In this document: positions 59,994 through 64,000 of the stretch, in pieces
Numbering within the stretch: position 1 is the stretch's first letter
Layout: every line of letters starts with the position of its first letter
DNA from: CADEED01 sp041395625
GTDB taxonomy: Bacteria > Pseudomonadota > Gammaproteobacteria > Steroidobacterales > Steroidobacteraceae
Length of the DNA stretch: 64,000 bases
Direction: 5' to 3'
NCBI GenBank assembly: GCA_041395625.1
Contig: JAWLAE010000001.1
Location: 62,001 to 126,000 of the forward strand
The notes under the pieces: generated by a model
Database searches by the model: none
The model's input: only the letters and a program-made list of their open reading frames with translations
What the model was told of the DNA's origin: nothing
Position numbers and translations under genes: made by a program

Positions 59994-62366
59994 ATGAAAT
60001 CGCTGCGGTGGTGGCAGCGCGTCCTGCTGGGTCTGGTCGGGTTGCTGCTGATCGCTTCGTTGACGGGCGTCGCGCTGCTGCGCAGCTCGCTGCCGCGCCT
60101 CGACGGATCGCAAGCCGCTGCCGCGCTGGCGTCTGAAGTCGTGATCGAGCGGGATGCGCTGGGTACGCCCACCGTCCGGGGCGCCACGCGGGCGACTGCC
60201 GCCTACGGGCTGGGGTTCGCGCATGCCCAGGATCGCTTCTTTCAGATGGATCTGGCACGTCGACTGGCTGCGGGCGAGTTGTCAGAGTTGTTAGGTCCGG
60301 CAACCCTCGAGCAGGATCGCAGCGCACGCCGCTGGCGGTTTCGCGCGGCAGCTCAGGAGGTGCTCGAAGACGCGACGGCTTCGGACCGCGAGATCGTCGA
60401 GGCCTATACGCGAGGCGTCAATCAGGGACTCGAGAGCCTGGGTGCCCGGCCGTTCGAGTACTGGCTGTTGGGCGAGCGGCCAGCGCCATGGCAGCCCGAG
60501 GACTCAGTGCTCGTGGTGCATGCCATGTGGTGGGACCTGCAGCAGCACGAGATCCAGCGCGAACTCGCCCGACAACGCGTGCTCGAGGCAGCGCCGGTCG
60601 AGCTGGACCGATTTCTGTATCGACGCGGGACTGCATTCGATGCACCGATTGCGCAGACCGGACCGCCGCCCGCGGATGTGGCGGTCCCCGATGCCACCAT
60701 CATCGACCTGCGCCAGCCGACGGCCGCGACTGCGCCACCGCTCGCTCAGTCCGACGACGACGTGACCGACCCGACGACGATTGGCAGCAACAATTGGGCG
60801 GTCGCCGGTACGCTGACGGCGACCGGCGCGGCGCTGGTCGCTAACGACATGCATCTCAGTCTGCGCGTGCCCGTCATCTGGTACCGCGCTCGTCTCGTGA
60901 TTCCCGCCAGACCCGGTGTGGCGACCGAACTGGATGCAATCGGCGTAACGCTGCCGGGCGTACCGGCAATTGTCGCGGGCTCCAATCGCCACATCGCCTG
61001 GGGCTACACGAACAGCTATGGCGACTGGTCGGATGTCCGACGGATTCCATGCGACCGGCCCGATCTCAAGCTACAGCGCGAAGAGATCGCCATCCGTGGG
61101 CACGCGCCTGAGCTGCTCACAATCCGCGTACCGCGTGATCCGGCACTGCGCCATCAAGTGGTCGTTGCCGAGTCCAATGACGGCAAAAGCTGCACGCTGG
61201 CGGCCTGGCTGGCGCGGGCGCGCGGTGCGACCAATCTGCGCATTTTCGATCTCGAGCGGGCGCGATCCGTGAACGCTGCGCTGGAGTTGTTACCCGCCGT
61301 CGGCATTCCGCAGCAGAACGTTGTCATCGGTGGCAGCAACGGTCGCGTCGCCTGGTCGATCTTGGGGCGCGTGCCCCGTGGCGAGGATGCCGCGCGGTTG
61401 TGGCGCGCGATCGAGTGGCGTGATGTCAGTGATCATCCGACGATCGTCAATCCGGCAATCGGGCGCGTCTGGTCCGCCAACGCGCGCACGGTCGACGGCC
61501 CACTCGAGGCTGTGCTGGGCAGTGACGAGGTTGAGCTGGGCGTAGGGTACGCCTTCGGGGCCCGTGCGCAGCAGATCCGCGACCGGTTGCTGGCAATCCC
61601 GCGCAATGCGACGCCGGCTGACATGCTGGCCATTCAGCTCGATGATCGCGCGTTGGCGTTGCGTCGCTGGCGAGATCTGCTGCTGCAGCTGCTCGACGAT
61701 GCAGCGCTGCGCGACCATCCAGAACGGGCCGAACTCAGACTGCTGCTCGAGCGCTGGGATGCCCGCGCTGCAGTCGATTCCGTGGGTTACCGATTGGTAC
61801 ACGACTTCCACTCCCGGCTGCGTCAGAAGCAATGGGAGGCAATGCTCGGACGACTTGGCGTGCCTGCCGCAGGCCTTGCTGCGCCAGCGCAGTTCGATGC
61901 CGCGCTTTGGCAGTTGGTCACCGAGCAGCCAACGAATTTCCTGCCGCCACTCGCTAACGACTGGCGCAGTTACCTGCTGGGGCTGGCCGACGGGACGAGT
62001 GCCGATCTCAAGACCCGCTGTCTGTCACTGGCTAGCTGCACCTGGGGCGCGCGCAAGCCGGTTGCGATTCGCCATCCGTTGTCACAGCGTCTGCCGTTCC
62101 TGGCTCGCTGGCTCGATATGCCGACTGTGCAACTGCCTGGAGACCACGACATGCCGCGTGTACAGGACGGGGCATTCGGTGCCTCGCAACGTTTTGCAGT
62201 GGCGCCCGGACTCGAGGAGGAGGGCTATCTGCAGCTGGCAGGCGGCCAGAGCGCCCATCCGCTGTCGCCCTTTTACAAAGCTGGATTCGATGATTGGGCG
62301 AGTGGCCGTCCGACACCTTTTTTGCCCGGGCAGGCTGAACACAAGCTCATACTATTGCCCGATTGA
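59994..62366 (+). CDS. Penicillin acylase-family hydrolase with an N-terminal membrane anchor
   Basis: 790 residues from ATG 59994. N-terminal helix WQRVLLGLVGLLLIASLTGVALL, then the alpha-chain part YGLGFAHAQDRFFQMDLARRLAAGELSELLG, and the Ntn nucleophile GSNNWAVAG (S265), where chain cleavage would occur, followed by NDMHLSLRVPVIWYRARL and SNRHIAWGYTNSYGDWSD. Later FEYWLLG and TPFLPGQ. Cleaves amide bonds: penicillins, acyl-homoserine lactones or others. It follows pyk by 4 bp; it may be quorum-quenching or lipid related, which is only inference. Confidence 0.88.
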   Translation: MKSLRWWQRVLLGLVGLLLIASLTGVALLRSSLPRLDGSQAAAALASEVVIERDALGTPTVRGATRATAAYGLGFAHAQDRFFQMDLARRLAAGELSELLGPATLEQDRSARRWRFRAAAQEVLEDATASDREIVEAYTRGVNQGLESLGARPFEYWLLGERPAPWQPEDSVLVVHAMWWDLQQHEIQRELARQRVLEAAPVELDRFLYRRGTAFDAPIAQTGPPPADVAVPDATIIDLRQPTAATAPPLAQSDDDVTDPTTIGSNNWAVAGTLTATGAALVANDMHLSLRVPVIWYRARLVIPARPGVATELDAIGVTLPGVPAIVAGSNRHIAWGYTNSYGDWSDVRRIPCDRPDLKLQREEIAIRGHAPELLTIRVPRDPALRHQVVVAESNDGKSCTLAAWLARARGATNLRIFDLERARSVNAALELLPAVGIPQQNVVIGGSNGRVAWSILGRVPRGEDAARLWRAIEWRDVSDHPTIVNPAIGRVWSANARTVDGPLEAVLGSDEVELGVGYAFGARAQQIRDRLLAIPRNATPADMLAIQLDDRALALRRWRDLLLQLLDDAALRDHPERAELRLLLERWDARAAVDSVGYRLVHDFHSRLRQKQWEAMLGRLGVPAAGLAAPAQFDAALWQLVTEQPTNFLPPLANDWRSYLLGLADGTSADLKTRCLSLASCTWGARKPVAIRHPLSQRLPFLARWLDMPTVQLPGDHDMPRVQDGAFGASQRFAVAPGLEEEGYLQLAGGQSAHPLSPFYKAGFDDWASGRPTPFLPGQAEHKLILLPD

Positions 62367-62420
62367 TTGGCCTGCTTGAAAGGCCCGCGCGACGATCCTC
62401 TCGAAGGAGACTGCCGACTC

Positions 62421-63296
62421 ATGACTTCCGACCACGATCCAGCCCAGCGCGTCCGCTTCGCGGGGACCAGTGATTACATCGCGACCGATGATCTGATGAT
62501 GGCCGTGAACGCCGCGATCACGCTGTCACGGCCGTTGCTTATCAAGGGCGAGCCGGGCACGGGCAAGACGCAGCTCGCACAGGAGATCGCGCGGTCGCTT
62601 GGACGGCCAATCCACGAGTGGCATATCAAGTCGACCAGTAAGGCGCAGCAGGGGCTGTACGAATACGACGCAGTGTCGCGGTTGCGGGATTCCCAGTTGG
62701 GCGATGCCAAGGTGCAGGACATCCGCAACTACATCGTGCGCGGCAAATTGTGGGAGGCGTTCGATAGCGACGTGCAACCCGTGCTGTTGATCGACGAAAT
62801 CGACAAGGCCGACATCGAATTCCCAAACGATCTGCTGCGTGAGCTCGATCGGATGGAATTCTATGTCTACGAGACGCGCGAGTTGATCAAGGCGCGGCAT
62901 CGACCGATCATCGTCATCACGAGCAACAATGAGAAAGAACTGCCCGACGCTTTTCTACGGCGTTGTTTCTTTCACTACATCCGCTTCCCCGATGCCGAGA
63001 CCATGACGCGCATCGTTGCGGTGCACTATCCGGGGCTCAAGCGTGAGCTGTTGACGGAAGCGCTGAACGCATTTTTCAAGCTGCGCGAGATGCCGGGCTT
63101 GAAGAAGAAACCGTCGACTTCCGAATTGCTCGACTGGATCAAGCTGCTGGTGGCTGAGGATATTCCGCCCGAGGCGCTGCGGACCGACGACCCCAAGAAG
63201 GCCATTCCGCCGCTGCACGGCGCGTTGCTGAAGAACGAGCAGGACGTGCACCTGTTCGAGCAGCTCGTCTTCCTGCATCGACGCGCGGGTCGTTAG
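62421..63296 (+). CDS. MoxR-family AAA+ ATPase
   Basis: 291 residues from ATG 62421. Walker A GEPGTGKT (43-50), Walker B VLLIDEID (121-128), sensor-1 IVITSNNEKELPDAFLRRCFFHYI, then a small lid part. MoxR proteins act with a von Willebrand A partner to assemble or activate enzymes or metal centres in the cytoplasm. The partner follows at 63310. 54 bp after the acylase gene. Confidence 0.92.
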   Translation: MTSDHDPAQRVRFAGTSDYIATDDLMMAVNAAITLSRPLLIKGEPGTGKTQLAQEIARSLGRPIHEWHIKSTSKAQQGLYEYDAVSRLRDSQLGDAKVQDIRNYIVRGKLWEAFDSDVQPVLLIDEIDKADIEFPNDLLRELDRMEFYVYETRELIKARHRPIIVITSNNEKELPDAFLRRCFFHYIRFPDAETMTRIVAVHYPGLKRELLTEALNAFFKLREMPGLKKKPSTSELLDWIKLLVAEDIPPEALRTDDPKKAIPPLHGALLKNEQDVHLFEQLVFLHRRAGR

Positions 63297-63309
63297 CGGC
63301 GGGCGTACG

Positions 63310-64000
63310 ATGCTGGTGCGGTTCTTCTTCGATCTGCGCGGGGGCGGCGTTCCTGTATCTCTGCCAGAGTTCCTGAGTCTGCTGGAAGCGCTGCAGCGGC
63401 GTGTAGCGTGGTTGTCAGCCGAGGAGTTCTACTACCTGGCGCGTACGGCGCTGGTCAAAGATGAACGGCACTTCGATCGCTTCGATCGCGTGTTCGCGGA
63501 GTTCTTCGCTGGCGCCGAGCGAGCCTTCGAGAAGATTGCGGCCGAGTTGCCAGCCGAGTGGTTGCATAAACTGGCCGAACGCACGCTGACAGAAGAAGAG
63601 AAGCGCCAGGTTGAGTCACTGGGAGGCTGGGACAAATTGCTCCAGACCCTGCGCGAGCGCTTGCAGGAGCAGAAGGAGCGACATCAGGGTGGCAACAAAT
63701 GGATTGGTACTGCGGGTACGTCGCCCTTCGGTGCCTACGGCTACAACCCCGAGGGTGTGCGCATCGGGCAGCGGGAATCGCGCCACCGCCGCGCCGTGAA
63801 GGTGTGGGATGCCCGCGAGTATCGCAATTTCGACGACGGCGTCGAGCTCGGCACGCGCAATATGAAAATGGCGCTGCGGCGCCTGCGCAAATTCGCACGC
63901 CAGGGTGTGCCCGATCAGCTCGATCTCGACGGCACGATCGATGCCACGGCGCGCAACGCCGGCTATCTCGATCTCAAGCTGGTGCCGGAGCGGCGTAACG
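63310..64000 (+). CDS. VWA-domain protein of the CoxE type, N-terminal part (runs off the window)
   Basis: 230 codons visible from ATG 63310, with no stop before the end. Starts MLVRFFFDLRGGGVPVSLPEFLSLLEALQRRVAWLSAEEFYYLARTALVKDERHFDRFDRVFAEFFAG, the helical N-terminal region of CoxE-like proteins, then a linker with GTSPFGAYGYNPEGVRIGQRESRHRRAVKVWDAREYRNFDD and GTRNMKMALRRLRKFARQG. The VWA fold itself should follow outside. Partner of the MoxR ATPase. Confidence 0.85.
   Translation, partial: MLVRFFFDLRGGGVPVSLPEFLSLLEALQRRVAWLSAEEFYYLARTALVKDERHFDRFDRVFAEFFAGAERAFEKIAAELPAEWLHKLAERTLTEEEKRQVESLGGWDKLLQTLRERLQEQKERHQGGNKWIGTAGTSPFGAYGYNPEGVRIGQRESRHRRAVKVWDAREYRNFDDGVELGTRNMKMALRRLRKFARQGVPDQLDLDGTIDATARNAGYLDLKLVPERRN

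Noticed and set aside
61434..61448. CCGAC-GATC-GTCAA resembling the ubi boxes
   Set aside because: One half-site is defective and it is within the acylase gene.

Overview
This 64 kb window is a gene-dense stretch of high-GC chromosome from a Gammaproteobacterium. Evidence for this is a gammaproteobacterial set of genes: glnE, Kdo kinase plus Kdo transferase (Gram-negative LPS), mpl, fabA/fabB, the ubiquinone genes ubiD/ubiX/ubiU/ubiV/ubiT, and a tkt-gap-pgk-pyk cluster. The style (GTG/TTG starts, ATGA overlaps, PPi-dependent phosphofructokinase beside a proton-pumping pyrophosphatase) suggests the Xanthomonadales/Nevskiales/Steroidobacter neighbourhood, but that placement is inference. I saw no tRNA, rRNA, CRISPR array, insertion sequence or prophage.

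Layout. 0-5.7 kb: a catabolic set on the + strand (tail of a hydantoinase A-type protein, ThDP enzyme, acyl-CoA dehydrogenase, dienelactone hydrolase, exported cytochrome c/Vgb-propeller protein). 5.7-9.1 kb: AMP nucleosidase overlapping the proteasome-like peptidase Anbu, then two divergent envelope proteins of unknown function. 9.1-18.2 kb: glnE, a zinc-finger protein, an LPS core group (DUF6165, family 9 glycosyltransferase, kdkA, waaA), a TolC-like protein, a rhodanese and an isoaspartyl methyltransferase. 18.4-20.7 kb: a PAS-GGDEF-EAL protein. 21.1-23.1 kb: a bufferin (copper-binding RiPP) cluster bufA-bufB-bufC. 23.1-24.5 kb: msrB and a retropepsin-like protein.

24.7-33.6 kb is the most coherent region: an FNR-type [4Fe-4S] regulator, ubiU-ubiV, ubiT, ubiD, fabA-fabB and nadA-nadB. 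Three exact copies of TTGAC-N4-GTCAA sit upstream of ubiU, between ubiT and ubiD, and upstream of fabA. They suggest one oxygen-responsive regulon that switches quinone and unsaturated fatty acid synthesis to oxygen-independent routes. For ubiU and fabA the box centre lies exactly 41.5 bp upstream of the ATG, which would make their messages leaderless if the promoters are ordinary class II FNR promoters.

33.6-42.2 kb: hppA and a PPi-dependent phosphofructokinase, adk, rnd, mpl-ubiX (UbiX makes the cofactor of UbiD) and a Lon-N-domain protein. 42.2-50.1 kb: CPBP protease, small helical protein, TraB/GumN protein, CpdA-like phosphoesterase, a Tat-exported nitrilase homologue that seems to lack its catalytic cysteine, an unknown membrane-anchored protein, a TfoX-N protein, the relic of a beta-carbonic anhydrase, DUF2254 and a GNAT acetyltransferase. 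50.1-52.8 kb: sahH and metK, with an SAH riboswitch in front of sahH. 52.9-60.0 kb: tkt, gap, pgk and pyk, interrupted by a serine hydrolase. 60.0-64.0 kb: a penicillin acylase-family enzyme and a MoxR/VWA pair that runs off the window.
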